Positions 37,373 to 46,615 of a DNA stretch of 64,000 nt are shown here, one piece after another. Position 1 is the first letter of the stretch. Every line of letters starts with the position of its first letter. The notes beneath the pieces are model-generated. The model was not told the DNA's origin and ran no database searches. It worked only from the letters and a program-made list of their open reading frames with translations. The translations under genes and the position numbers were made by a program. Source of the stretch: Flavimaribacter sediminis. Its GTDB lineage: Bacteria > Pseudomonadota > Alphaproteobacteria > Rhizobiales > Rhizobiaceae. The DNA lies in the NCBI RefSeq assembly GCF_019492055.1, contig NZ_JAICBX010000002.1:992001-1056000 (forward strand), written 5' to 3'.

Positions 37373-39429
37373 TGCACCTGCCTCACCGTAACGATGATGT
37401 TGCCGACCGGATCGCCGTCCGCCCGGTCGCCTGGTTCGATAAGCACGGTCGTGTCCATCTGCTGGATGATAGCCGGGCCTTCAAGACTGAACCCGGCCGG
37501 AAGGTGGTCGCGCCAATAAACCGGCGTGTCGTGGAATCCTTCGTCGAACCGGACGGGTCGGGTCGCCATCCTGGCTTCTTCCAGGTTTGCCTTGCGTCCG
37601 GCCGGCTCGATCAGTCGCGAAAGATCGACAGCCCCGCGCGCGCCGATAATGGATGTGTTGACGTTGACCAGATTGGCCCTGATCTGGCTGAGCTCTACGC
37701 GGAAGCGCCTGTAATAGGCCTCCTCGAACAATTGGCGCAGCATCTTGCGGTCCGGTTTCGGCGTGTCGATATCAACGCGGATCAGGTGGCTCTGGCCGGC
37801 GAATTGCATATCGACGCTGTAGAGGCGACGGATCGAGCCAATGTCGACATTCTGTTTTGCGACCATGGCCTCTCCCTCTGCGATATGGCCAGCGATGATC
37901 GCATGCAAGACGTCGACATCGACGCGATCGAGTGGCTGGTTGATCGTGTTGGTGAAATCATGGCGAAGATCGGCGACAAGACAACCGAGCGCATTGGTGA
38001 TTCCGGGTCGGCTCGGCACGAGCACGCGGGGAATTGCGAGTTCGCGGGCAAGAGCGGCCGCATGCAGTGGCCCGGCCCCGCCGAAGGCGAACAATGTAAA
38101 GTCGCGCGGATCCATGCCAAGCGAAACCGACACCATGCGGATTGCGCCTGCCATGCGCGTATTGGCGATGCGGATGACCGCCGCGGCGGCGTCGATCGCA
38201 TCGAGGTCCAGCGGATCGCCGAGTTCTTTCTGGAAGATGTCCCCGATCGTTTCGATCGACACGCCGCCTTCAACCGATTTCAGCTTCGACGGGTCGAGAC
38301 GTCCGAGCAACAGGTTGGCGTCGGAAATGGTCGGCCGGGCGCCGCCGCGGCCGTAGCAGATGGGTCCGGGCATGGCGCCGGCGCTCTCCGGCCCGACCTC
38401 CAGCAGACCGGCCGAATTGACGCGGGCGATCGAACCGCCGCCGGCGCCGACTGTGCGCACATCCACCATCGGCACATGAATGGGCATGGCGTATTCAATC
38501 TCGATTTCGCTTGAGACCGATGGTTGGGCGTCCCGGATGAGTGCGACGTCCGTGGAGGTGCCGCCCATGTCGTAGCTGATCAGATTGCGGAGCCCCGCGC
38601 CCTTGCCGGTAAAGGCGGCGGCCATTACGCCGGAGGCAGGACCGGACATAACGGTCTTGGCGGCCTCGTTCGCAACCAGGCCGGATGAGACCATGCCGCC
38701 ATTGCCGTTCATAACCAGCAGTTCGCCAGCGTAACCCTGCGTCTTCAACTCGTCGACGAGGCGGTGGATGTAGCGCTCGAGAAGCGGCTGCACCGAAGCG
38801 TTGACCGCTGCCGTTACTCCCCGCTCGAACTCACGGCTTTCCGACAGCAGCGAATGGCCGGTCGTGATGTAATCGTTCGGCCAGATTTCGCGGACAATTT
38901 CCGCGGCGCGCAGTTCATGTTCAGGATTGGCGTAGGCGTGCAGGAAGTGAATGACGAGCGATTCACACCCGGCGTCGAGAAGACGTCGGGCGGCCGCGCG
39001 TACGGCGTCCTCGTCGAGCGGCGTCAGCACCTTACCGGAGGAGTCCATGCGCTCGGGCGCCTCCAGCCTGAGATTGCGTGGGATAATCGGCTCGAATGCG
39101 CCCTTCATCCCATAGGCCTGGGGACGGGTGCGGCGGCCGAGTTCCAGGACGTCGCGGAACCCTTTTGTCGTGATCATCCCGGTTTTCGAGAGCTTGCGCT
39201 CCAGAACGGCGTTGGTGGTGGTCGTCGTGCCATGGATGATGAGATCCACGTCTTTCAGATCGACTTCCGCTTCCTTCAACGCGGCAAGCACGCCATAGGC
39301 CTGATTGTCGATCGTGCTCGGCACCTTCGCCAACCGCACGGCGCCCGACTTCGTATCGAGCAGCACGAGGTCGGTGAATGTCCCGCCCACGTCGACACCG
39401 ACAATGCGTCCAGAAGCTTGCTCGCGCAT
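37369..39429 (-). CDS. hyuA: Hydantoinase A / oxoprolinase family subunit HyuA
   Basis: This is the 686-residue ATP-binding A subunit of a hydantoinase/oxoprolinase-type enzyme. The actin-like ATPase phosphate motifs are GVDVGGTFTDLVLLD near residue 12 and SYDMGGTSTDVALI near residue 290. The start MREQASGRIVGVDVGG at 39429 has AGGA upstream; the frame is also open to a TTG at 39462, but that codon lies inside the operator palindrome. HyuA/HyuB pairs split cyclic amides such as 5-oxoproline, hydantoins or caprolactam with ATP. It is the first gene of a two-gene unit. Confidence 0.92.
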   Translation of the reverse strand: MREQASGRIVGVDVGGTFTDLVLLDTKSGAVRLAKVPSTIDNQAYGVLAALKEAEVDLKDVDLIIHGTTTTTNAVLERKLSKTGMITTKGFRDVLELGRRTRPQAYGMKGAFEPIIPRNLRLEAPERMDSSGKVLTPLDEDAVRAAARRLLDAGCESLVIHFLHAYANPEHELRAAEIVREIWPNDYITTGHSLLSESREFERGVTAAVNASVQPLLERYIHRLVDELKTQGYAGELLVMNGNGGMVSSGLVANEAAKTVMSGPASGVMAAAFTGKGAGLRNLISYDMGGTSTDVALIRDAQPSVSSEIEIEYAMPIHVPMVDVRTVGAGGGSIARVNSAGLLEVGPESAGAMPGPICYGRGGARPTISDANLLLGRLDPSKLKSVEGGVSIETIGDIFQKELGDPLDLDAIDAAAAVIRIANTRMAGAIRMVSVSLGMDPRDFTLFAFGGAGPLHAAALARELAIPRVLVPSRPGITNALGCLVADLRHDFTNTINQPLDRVDVDVLHAIIAGHIAEGEAMVAKQNVDIGSIRRLYSVDMQFAGQSHLIRVDIDTPKPDRKMLRQLFEEAYYRRFRVELSQIRANLVNVNTSIIGARGAVDLSRLIEPAGRKANLEEARMATRPVRFDEGFHDTPVYWRDHLPAGFSLEGPAIIQQMDTTVLIEPGDRADGDPVGNIIVTVRQVQ

Positions 39430-39445
39430 GATCACCGTTCCTGAA

Positions 39446-39469
39446 AATTCATTGGTATACAAATGAATT
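39446..39469 (-). promoter_or_regulatory. Operator A: palindrome in front of hyuA
   Basis: This 24-bp palindrome is symmetric at 22 positions and centred on GTATAC, 17 nt upstream of the hyuA ATG. Read toward hyuA, its TTTGTATACCAATGAATTT is identical to operator B at 47.77 kb except for one base. This long match in the same orientation to two different operons implies a shared regulator. Confidence 0.8.
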
Positions 39470-39485
39470 TAATTCGACGGGATTG

Positions 39486-40277
39486 TCAATCCACCCGGAT
39501 GACCGCCTCCGCAGTCACTGGCTTGTCGTCGACAACATAAGCCCTGTGATCGTTGGTGTTCAGCGTCACGCGGACTGTATGTTCGCCGGGAGGCAGTTCG
39601 CCGATCGTGGCGGAGGGCTCGTAGAGCCGCTTTATCTTGAGGCCGCCGACATAGAGATGCGCATGACCGGTTCCCGGCACATGCGGCCCGTCGACGAGAC
39701 TCTTGTCGAAACGGAATTCGTCCGAAACAAGATCGATTCTCCAGCCCTTGCCGTCGTCGAGATGCGTGACGTCGAGCGAGACCTTCGGCGCCGGTTCGCC
39801 TTCGCCAACACGGCAGATATCGCCTACGCCAAAAAGACCGACGTGGTCGGCCTCGCCAGCCGATGGCGTTCCGCCAAGCCGCGCCTTCGTCGTAACCGGT
39901 CCCGCCCGTTCGAAATCCACTTCGACCGGAAACAGTCGACCATCGGAGAGGTCGCCTTGCACGCCCTTCAATACGACATGCGCTCCATCGGCGGCAAAGG
40001 AGGCCGTCCCCTCTGACGGTAACGGAATGCCGGCTTCGGATTCGGGATTGTAGAGCACGACCTCCTCTGCATCCGAAGACGACGCGGACAGGATCCTGTC
40101 CGGCTTGCCCTTGTTTTCGATTGTCAGATAGATGTGAACCGTGTCAGTTTCGCCTTCGACGAGGGAGGCTTTGGCGCCCGAAACCAGAACCTGGCCCGCC
40201 CTGTTCCAGGACGACCAGCCCCACCAGAGCCCGCCTGCAAGAAGCACAATGACGACAATTGCGAGAACACGTTTCAA
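39486..40277 (-). CDS. Membrane-anchored PCu(A)C-like protein with a C-terminal His-containing domain
   Basis: This 263-residue protein has an N-terminal hydrophobic anchor or signal (VLAIVVIVLLAGGLWWGW). A PCu(A)C copper-chaperone-like domain follows at about residues 35-140 (HIYLTIENKGKPDRILSASSS... VDFERAGPV). The metal ligands of that family look lost: the expected H-x-M reads YNP, and the later HxM reads HVV. The C-terminal domain (about 150-263) has HVPGTGHAHLYVGG and a final TNDH, so a different metal site is possible. It is divergent from a polytopic membrane protein. The function is unknown; involvement in copper traffic is only a suggestion. Confidence 0.7.
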   Translation of the reverse strand: MKRVLAIVVIVLLAGGLWWGWSSWNRAGQVLVSGAKASLVEGETDTVHIYLTIENKGKPDRILSASSSDAEEVVLYNPESEAGIPLPSEGTASFAADGAHVVLKGVQGDLSDGRLFPVEVDFERAGPVTTKARLGGTPSAGEADHVGLFGVGDICRVGEGEPAPKVSLDVTHLDDGKGWRIDLVSDEFRFDKSLVDGPHVPGTGHAHLYVGGLKIKRLYEPSATIGELPPGEHTVRVTLNTNDHRAYVVDDKPVTAEAVIRVD

Positions 40278-40306
40278 AAAACCAGCCCACCTTCATGCGT
40301 TGCCAG

Positions 40307-41752
40307 ATGCGGACTATGCATAAATCGTTTCCGGGCGACAAGTTCGCCAAATGTCACAGCGGCCAGAGGATTGGCGCGCACGTCAGTTCACTGATTGCAT
40401 TTATCCTCGCGGGGAGCCATGAGGCCCTTGCTCATACATCCGAGCAGGCTTTCGTACTTCTGCTTCCCACGCAGATCTACATGATGTCAGGGGTGGCGGC
40501 CGTGGCGTTGACTGTGGTCGTGCTTGCCTTCCTGCCGGCCGACGCGATCCGGAGGAGTTTTCTAAACACCGGCATCAACACACCGCGAAGCGGCCGGCTT
40601 GCGACCGTGACGAGCCTTCTCGGTTTTCTGGTTCTCGTCCTCCTGATCTTCATTGGCTTGACAGGACCGCGCGATCCCTTTTCCAACGCGCTCGTGCTGG
40701 CTGTCTGGACGTTGTGGTGGATGGTGTTTCTTACCCTGCAGGGTTTGTTCGGCGATCTGTGGCGTTTCATCAATCCGTGGGCCGGCCTCGGACATCTCGT
40801 CGCGGGAGAGCATGGATTTCTGCGCCTGCCGGAGCCGGTGGGTAAATGGCCGGCCATATTCGGATTTTTCCTGTTCTCCGCATTCATGCTGGCCGATATC
40901 GCTCCGGACGATCCGGCGCGTCTTGCCTTCGCCGTCGGCGCCTATTCGCTCTACACGCTTGTCGGCATGGTGCTTTTCGGAACCGGAACCTGGCTTGCGC
41001 GGGGCGAATGCTTCACCGTGCTTTTGCGTTCCTTCGCCATGCTGTCAGCAGTCCGGGCGAAGGAGGGGCGCCTGCAACTCGGCCTTCCGGGCTGGCAGAT
41101 CGTCACGGATCGCAATCCGGGCGTAACCACCGGCATCTTCGCGCTTCTCATTCTCGCCGTCGGCAGCTTCGACGGTCTCAACGAAACCTTCTGGTGGCTG
41201 GCGAAGCTGGGAATCAATCCGCTGGAATTTCCCGGCCGTTCGGCGGTTATCGGCGCCAATATCGCCGGGCTCGCCGCTTCCATGATTCTCGTTCCGGCGC
41301 TGTTCGCGGTCGTGATCGCCATCGGCGAAAAACTGGCGCGCTCGACGATCCCGTTTCCGCTCGCCTTTTCGCGCTTTGCGCTCGCGGTTCTGCCGATCAC
41401 ACTCGGTTACCACATAGCCCACTACCTGACGTCCTTTCTCGTCAACGGACAATATGCGTTGGCGGCCGCAACGGACCCTTTCGCCGACGGATCCGACTAT
41501 CTGGGTCTCGGAACATTCTACGTGACCACCGGCTTTTTCAACACGCTCTCGAGCGTGCATACGATCTGGGTGACGCAGGCGAGCGCCGTCGTGATCGGCC
41601 ATATTCTGGCGATCTACGTATCGCACGCCGTCGCGCTCGACCTTTACAAGGATCACCGCAAGGCAATGCTCAGCCAGATTCCCTCGGCGCTGTTCATGAT
41701 CGCCTACACGACTTTCGGCCTCTGGCTGCTCGCATCGCCAAGGGGCGCGTAG
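40307..41752 (+). CDS. Polytopic membrane protein of unknown function
   Basis: This protein of about 481 residues has roughly 12 transmembrane helices. Notable are a conserved-looking intramembrane His pair (GYHIAHYLTSFLVNG near residue 370), a DLWRFINPWAGLGHL segment near residue 150, and two further histidines near SSVHTIWV. Candidate starts lie at 40295, 40307 and 40316, none with a clear ribosome site. It faces the PCu(A)C-like gene, and the start regions nearly touch. I do not recognise the function. It loosely recalls proteins annotated as fenitrothion hydrolase (FedB-like) in some genomes, which I could not confirm. Confidence 0.65.
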   Translation: MRTMHKSFPGDKFAKCHSGQRIGAHVSSLIAFILAGSHEALAHTSEQAFVLLLPTQIYMMSGVAAVALTVVVLAFLPADAIRRSFLNTGINTPRSGRLATVTSLLGFLVLVLLIFIGLTGPRDPFSNALVLAVWTLWWMVFLTLQGLFGDLWRFINPWAGLGHLVAGEHGFLRLPEPVGKWPAIFGFFLFSAFMLADIAPDDPARLAFAVGAYSLYTLVGMVLFGTGTWLARGECFTVLLRSFAMLSAVRAKEGRLQLGLPGWQIVTDRNPGVTTGIFALLILAVGSFDGLNETFWWLAKLGINPLEFPGRSAVIGANIAGLAASMILVPALFAVVIAIGEKLARSTIPFPLAFSRFALAVLPITLGYHIAHYLTSFLVNGQYALAAATDPFADGSDYLGLGTFYVTTGFFNTLSSVHTIWVTQASAVVIGHILAIYVSHAVALDLYKDHRKAMLSQIPSALFMIAYTTFGLWLLASPRGA

Positions 41753-41904
41753 GGATTTCTGAACAGGAAGTCCTGATTTCCCTGAGGGCCAAACTTGCTT
41801 TAAAATCCGATTGCAGGAGTCCGGCGGGCGGGTTTGCATGAATCCCGACCGGACGGGCAGATGCTCGCCGTTCAGCGGATGCGCCAGAATCCTCTGGACA
41901 AATT

Positions 41905-41922
41905 GTTTGTACGCATACAAAC
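41905..41922 (+). promoter_or_regulatory. Operator D: inverted repeat before the second LIV-type binding-protein gene
   Basis: GTTTGTA and TACAAAC arms surround a four-base spacer, 50 nt upstream of the solute-binding protein ATG. The preceding AATTGTTTGT is identical to the same stretch of operator C in front of the ferredoxin reductase gene. It is the most divergent of the four sites because its spacer is longer. Confidence 0.55.
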
Positions 41923-41971
41923 TCACTTCACAGCCAAGGCGACGGGCTGGCAAATCAGAAGGGGAACCGAA

Positions 41972-43276
41972 ATGGCAAAAAAACTGATAAAGCCTATACT
42001 CGATACACGCCGCGGCGTGCTGCAGAAAATGGCCGTCGGCGCCGGCGCTCTTGCGGGCGCCAGCGCCATGCCGGGTCTGATGCGTTACGCCCAGGCCCAA
42101 AGCTCCGAACCGATCAAGATCGGCTTTCAATGTCACAAGACCGGCATCGGCGCAGCCTATGGCCGGTGGTACGAACGCACATCAGACGCCGCTGTCGCCC
42201 GCATCAACGACATGGGCGGCATCAATGGACGCCCGGTCGAACTCGTGATCGAGGATGACGGCACCGACCCGAAACGCGGCGCCGAAGTGCTGGAAAAATT
42301 CGCCAAGCAGTCGAATTGCGATGTCGCCTTCGGCACGCTGTTTAGCCACGTCGTCATCGGCTCGGCGCCGACGGCGGGTGAACTGAAGCTGCCCTATTTC
42401 GTGGTTTCGGAAGGCCACCACGTGGCCAGCGGCATGCTCAACCGTTACACGCTGCAGCCCGGCATCACCGATGTCAGGAGCCAGGTGATCGCCATGGCGC
42501 CGTTCGTTGCCGACAATCTCGGCAAGAAGGTCACGATGATCTTCCCGGACTTCGCCTTCGGTCACGACCATCGCGACTATTTCTCCGCCGCCATCAAGGA
42601 ACAGGGCGGCGAGGTCATCGAGATGATCGCAATTCCGCCAACCGAGACGTCCTTCACGAAGTACTTCCCGAAGATCCCGCGCGAAACGGAAGTCATCTAC
42701 CACGTCATGGTGGGACCGGCGGTTCTGACCTTCGTCAAGGAAATGGGCGAATTCTTCGGCTCCAACAAACCGGAAATATTTGGCTTCATCGACAGCCTGG
42801 AAGCCGTCGACATCAACAGCCCCGGCCTGGAGTTCCTGGAAGGCACCTATTTCTGGGAAGGCAATCCGCGCTACGCCCAGGCTGACCAGACGTCCTTCGA
42901 CAAGAACTACCGCGAGGCCGTCGGCGTCAACGATCAGGGCTCGTCGGTCACCGATTCGAGCGACATCTCCACCTACGCCCACATGTTCGGCTGCTGGGAA
43001 ACCCTCAACGTCATCAAGAAGGGCATGGAATCCTGCGACTACAAGGGACCGGACGATCGCCCGGCCCTGATTGAGGCCGTGGAAGCCATGACCGACATGC
43101 CGGCGTCCGACGACCACCCGCAGGGAACGAAGGAGTTCAACGGCAAGACACACCAGGCCTTCGGTCACCAGTATATCTCGCAGGTCAAGGACAAGAAGCT
43201 GAACGTCGTTCACACGACACCGATCGAGGCCGGATACTATCCGGACGAGGTCGACTACACGAAGCAGCCATTCTGA
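41972..43276 (+). CDS. LIV-type ABC transporter solute-binding protein (cluster 2)
   Basis: This 434-residue periplasmic protein has a Tat-like signal (TRRGVLQKMAVGAGALAGASA). The mature start is IKIGFQCHKTGIGAAYGRWYERTSDAAVARIN; INGRPVELVIEDDGTDPKRG and a Cys-containing SNCDVAFGTLFSHV follow. A weak AAGGGG site precedes the ATG; the frame continues upstream without a signal. It leads the transport operon of the putative nicotinate island and is preceded by operator D. Nicotinate, nicotinamide or a related N-heterocycle is the inferred ligand; relatives bind amides and urea. Confidence 0.88.
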   Translation: MAKKLIKPILDTRRGVLQKMAVGAGALAGASAMPGLMRYAQAQSSEPIKIGFQCHKTGIGAAYGRWYERTSDAAVARINDMGGINGRPVELVIEDDGTDPKRGAEVLEKFAKQSNCDVAFGTLFSHVVIGSAPTAGELKLPYFVVSEGHHVASGMLNRYTLQPGITDVRSQVIAMAPFVADNLGKKVTMIFPDFAFGHDHRDYFSAAIKEQGGEVIEMIAIPPTETSFTKYFPKIPRETEVIYHVMVGPAVLTFVKEMGEFFGSNKPEIFGFIDSLEAVDINSPGLEFLEGTYFWEGNPRYAQADQTSFDKNYREAVGVNDQGSSVTDSSDISTYAHMFGCWETLNVIKKGMESCDYKGPDDRPALIEAVEAMTDMPASDDHPQGTKEFNGKTHQAFGHQYISQVKDKKLNVVHTTPIEAGYYPDEVDYTKQPF

Positions 43277-43283
43277 TCATGAC

Positions 43284-43315
43284 GGCCCGGACTGCTATCG
43301 CTGTCCGGGCCTTTT
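43284..43315 (+). terminator. Terminator/attenuator after the cluster 2 binding-protein gene
   Basis: A perfect nine-base stem GGCCCGGAC / GTCCGGGCC with a ten-base loop is followed by TTTT. It starts eight nt past the stop and precedes the livH gene by 27 nt, so it should favour binding-protein mRNA over permease mRNA. Confidence 0.85.
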
Positions 43316-43342
43316 CATAACCGCATATTCAACAGACACTAT

Positions 43343-44269
43343 ATGGATTTCGGGCCCTATCTCCTTCTCGCCAGTCTGGAAGGCGCCGTCATGGCCGCCG
43401 TTCTGGCGCTGACCGCCGTCGGCCTCAGCATCGTGTTCGGCGTCATGCGGGTGGTCAATGTCGCCCACGGCGAGTTCTTCATGCTCGGCGCCGTGTTTGC
43501 CTGGTGGGTCGCCTCCTGGGCGGTCGGCCATCCGGCGATCGGCTTCGTGCTCGCCCTCGTTCTTGCGCCGATACTCGTCGGCCTGATCGCTTCCGCCGCC
43601 GACATGATCGTGCTGAAACGGGTCGAATATGATCCGGAACGCACCATCGTCGCCACGATCGGCCTGCTCTACATCATCCAGCAGGTCACATTGATGACCT
43701 TCGGACCGGAGGCCCGCCCGGTGCAGCCGCCCTTCAACCAGCGGCTGGCGCTGCCTTGGTTCGAGTTCGGCGAGAACGGCTTTGAAATCATCTGGCCCTG
43801 GGGGCTCGGCACCACATCATACAAGCTGTTCGTCATCGCCGCCGCGATCGCCATCCTTCTCGCCGTATGGGCGCTGATGTCCAGAACCAAACTCGGACTT
43901 TATATGCGCGCCACCCAGCTCGATCGGCAGATGGCGCAGGCCTTCGGCATCAATGTCGAACGCGTCTATGTGTCCGTTTTCGGTTTCGGCGCCGGGTTGG
44001 CCGCCCTCGGCGCAGTGCTGATCGTGCCAATCCAGCAGGCGCACTATCTGATGGGCGGCGACCCGCTGCTTCTTTCGTTCATCGTCGTCATCATCGGCGG
44101 CCTTGGATCGCTGTCCGGAACGGTGGTCGCAGCCGTGCTGATCGGCATGAGCGACGGCGTTATCTCGATGTTCTTCTCGCCGACGCTGGCCAAGATCCTG
44201 TCGACGCTGCTTGTCGCCTTCATCCTGATATTCCGCCCGCAGGGCCTGTTCGGCAAGCGCGCGGCATGA
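43343..44269 (+). CDS. livH: LIV-type ABC transporter permease LivH (cluster 2)
   Basis: This 308-residue permease has the LivH-type signature LTAVGLSIVFGVMRVVNVAHGEFFMLGA near residue 25 and the coupling loop ATQLDRQMAQAFGINVERVYV near residue 190. The C-terminus is RPQGLFGKRAA. It overlaps livM by four bases (ATGA). It is part of the importer assigned to the putative nicotinate island. Confidence 0.91.
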   Translation: MDFGPYLLLASLEGAVMAAVLALTAVGLSIVFGVMRVVNVAHGEFFMLGAVFAWWVASWAVGHPAIGFVLALVLAPILVGLIASAADMIVLKRVEYDPERTIVATIGLLYIIQQVTLMTFGPEARPVQPPFNQRLALPWFEFGENGFEIIWPWGLGTTSYKLFVIAAAIAILLAVWALMSRTKLGLYMRATQLDRQMAQAFGINVERVYVSVFGFGAGLAALGAVLIVPIQQAHYLMGGDPLLLSFIVVIIGGLGSLSGTVVAAVLIGMSDGVISMFFSPTLAKILSTLLVAFILIFRPQGLFGKRAA

Positions 44270-45210
44270 GGCCCGAGACGAAATCGCTCGCCCTGCATCT
44301 GGGCCTGCTGGCGTTGCTGGTGATCGCCCAGTTTGTCATCTCGCCCTTCCATCACGGCAACCTGTCGCGGATCATGGTGCTCGCCGTCTTCGCCATGGGC
44401 TACAATGTGCTGTTCGGCTATGTCGGTCTTCTGAGCCTGGGCCACGCGCTGTTCTTTTCGGCCGGCATGTACGGCATGGGGCTCGCCATGCAGCATCTGG
44501 GCGTATCGGCCCTTGCCGCTATCGCCGTCGGCATCCTATCCGCCTTCGTACTGTCGGCGGTGGTCGGCGCGGTGGCGCTGAGGACGACCGGCGTCGCCTT
44601 CATGATCGTCACGCTGATGCTGGCGCAGGCCGGCTACCTGGCGATCCTCTATTTCGGGACCTACACGCGCGGCGACGAGGGTTTCGTCATCCAGCCGGAA
44701 TTCAGGACGATCGCCGGTCTCGATCTTACCGATCCGACCGTGCGCTATTTCGCCGCCTTCCTGGTGCTGGCCGTCTGCCTGCTCCTGACGCTCCGGCTCG
44801 TCCATTCGTCCTTCGGCCGAGTGCTCGTCGCGATCCGCGAAAACGAGGAGCGGGCGCGCATGCTGGGTTACGACGTCTTTCGGCACAAACTGATCGCCGT
44901 CGTCATTTCCGGAACCCTTTCGGGCACGGCCGGCGCCGTCTACGGTCTGCTCTTCGGCTATGTCGGCGCGACCTTCGCCACCGTGCAATATTCGATTCTG
45001 CCGCTGCTTTGGGTGCTTCTCGGCGGCGCCGGCACCGTTATCGGACCATTCATCGGCACGCTTTTCATGTTCTACCTGATCGACTTCTCGAGCGGTTTGA
45101 CCAGCGCCTATATGGTGGTCGCCGGCGTGGTGCTCGTGCTGTTGACCTTGTTCGCGCCGCAGGGTCTCGCAGGCGAAGTGAAACGGAGGCTCCTGCCATG
45201 GCTTCCGTAA
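44266..45210 (+). CDS. livM: LIV-type ABC transporter permease LivM (cluster 2)
   Basis: This 314-residue permease has the motif GYNVLFGYVGLLSLGHALFFSAGMYG near residue 45 and the coupling loop AIRENEERARMLGYDVFRHKL near residue 190. The start MRPETKSLALHLGLL overlaps the livH stop. Its own end overlaps the livG start by 13 nt. Confidence 0.91.
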   Translation: MRPETKSLALHLGLLALLVIAQFVISPFHHGNLSRIMVLAVFAMGYNVLFGYVGLLSLGHALFFSAGMYGMGLAMQHLGVSALAAIAVGILSAFVLSAVVGAVALRTTGVAFMIVTLMLAQAGYLAILYFGTYTRGDEGFVIQPEFRTIAGLDLTDPTVRYFAAFLVLAVCLLLTLRLVHSSFGRVLVAIRENEERARMLGYDVFRHKLIAVVISGTLSGTAGAVYGLLFGYVGATFATVQYSILPLLWVLLGGAGTVIGPFIGTLFMFYLIDFSSGLTSAYMVVAGVVLVLLTLFAPQGLAGEVKRRLLPWLP

Positions 45211-45920
45211 ACCTGCTTTCGACAAAAGGCCTGTCGCGATCGTTCGGCGGTATCCGCGCCGTGGAAAACGTGGATTTCGAATTGCCGGAGGGGCAGATCC
45301 GGGCGCTGATCGGACCGAACGGCGCCGGCAAATCCACCTTCGTCGGACTGCTGTGCGGGCGCATCGCCGCATCGTCAGGCAGCGTGCGCTTCATGGACCG
45401 GGACATCAGCAATCTTCCGGCGCACCGGCGGATCGCGCTCGGCATGGCCTATACGTTCCAGATCACTTCGGTCTTCGCGCGCCTCAGCCTCTACGAGAAC
45501 GTCGCCCTTGCCGCCCGCCGCCATATCGGCGGCGACCGGGCGAGCGTCGATCGGGAAGTGGCGAGCGCGCTCGAACGCGTCGGCCTGACGGAACGCACCG
45601 ACCAGCCGGCCGAGGATTTGAGTTACGGACACCAGCGGCTTCTCGAAATCGCCATGGGCATCGCCCAGCATCCGAAACTGCTGATCCTCGACGAACCGAC
45701 GCAGGGCCTCGCCGACAGCGAGATCCGTCAGTTCAATGCGCTGGTGCGTGAACTCAACGCGGAGGCGACAATCCTGCTGATCGAGCACAACATGGACGTG
45801 GTGATGGAAATCGCCGACGCCATCACGGTGCTGAACTTCGGCGAAGTGCTTGCGGAAGGTGAGCCTGAAGAGATCCGGCGGAACAAGGCCGTTCAGGCGG
45901 CCTATCTGGGGACGGACTGA
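45198..45920 (+). CDS. livG: LIV-type ABC transporter ATPase LivG (cluster 2)
   Basis: This 240-residue ATPase has Walker A IGPNGAGKSTFVGLLCG near residue 36, LSYGHQRLLEIAMGIA as signature, LLILDEPTQGLAD as Walker B, and the switch motif IEHNMDVVMEIAD. The start MASVNLLSTKGLSRSFGG lies within the end of livM with GGAGG upstream. Its stop overlaps the livF ATG by one base. Confidence 0.92.
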   Translation: MASVNLLSTKGLSRSFGGIRAVENVDFELPEGQIRALIGPNGAGKSTFVGLLCGRIAASSGSVRFMDRDISNLPAHRRIALGMAYTFQITSVFARLSLYENVALAARRHIGGDRASVDREVASALERVGLTERTDQPAEDLSYGHQRLLEIAMGIAQHPKLLILDEPTQGLADSEIRQFNALVRELNAEATILLIEHNMDVVMEIADAITVLNFGEVLAEGEPEEIRRNKAVQAAYLGTD

Positions 45921-46615
45921 TGCTGGAACTCAAAGGCGTCAACGCCGGCTACGGAGCCGCCCGGATCCTGCGCGACGTGTCCTTTCACGCTGAAGCCGGC
46001 GAGATCGTGTGTCTGCTTGGCCGCAATGGCGCAGGCAAGACGACGACCATGCAGGCGATCATGGGTCTGCTGCCGCTTTCCGAAGGCTCCGTCGTGCTCG
46101 ACGGCGAGGACATTAGCCGGTTGCCCGCCCACGAGGTCCCGAAGCGCGGGATCGGCTATATTCCACAGGGACGACGGCTGTTTTCCGAACTCACGGTCGC
46201 CGAAAATATCGAGATTGGACTGCTGACGCGCGGCTCCTCAAAACAGACTCGGGAAGCGGTGCTGGAGCTGTTTCCCCGCCTGCGCGAGCGGCTTGCGCAA
46301 AGGGCCGAAACGCTTTCGGGCGGCGAACAGCAGATGCTGGCGACCGCCCGAGCGCTCTGCCTCGAACCGAAGGTGCTGCTGCTAGACGAACCCACCGAAG
46401 GCCTGCAGCCTTCCATGATCGAACTGATCCGCAATGTGGTCGTGCAGAAGAAGAAGGACGGCGTGGCGATCGTGCTTGTCGAGCAGCGCGTGGACGCGGT
46501 GATCGAGATCGCCGACCGGGTCGTCTTCATCGAGAATGGCCGCATCCAGGATACCGTGGACGCGAAGGTCCTCGCCGACGACCATACGCTGCTGACGCGT
46601 TACGTGGGTGTCTAG
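45920..46615 (+). CDS. livF: LIV-type ABC transporter ATPase LivF (cluster 2)
   Basis: This 231-residue ATPase has Walker A LGRNGAGKTTTMQAIMG near residue 33, TLSGGEQQMLATARAL as signature, VLLLDEPTEGLQP as Walker B, and VEQRVDAVIEIADRV. It closes the plus-strand transport operon. Its last four bases overlap the convergent nicotinamidase gene, leaving no room for a terminator between them. Confidence 0.92.
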   Translation: MLELKGVNAGYGAARILRDVSFHAEAGEIVCLLGRNGAGKTTTMQAIMGLLPLSEGSVVLDGEDISRLPAHEVPKRGIGYIPQGRRLFSELTVAENIEIGLLTRGSSKQTREAVLELFPRLRERLAQRAETLSGGEQQMLATARALCLEPKVLLLDEPTEGLQPSMIELIRNVVVQKKKDGVAIVLVEQRVDAVIEIADRVVFIENGRIQDTVDAKVLADDHTLLTRYVGV

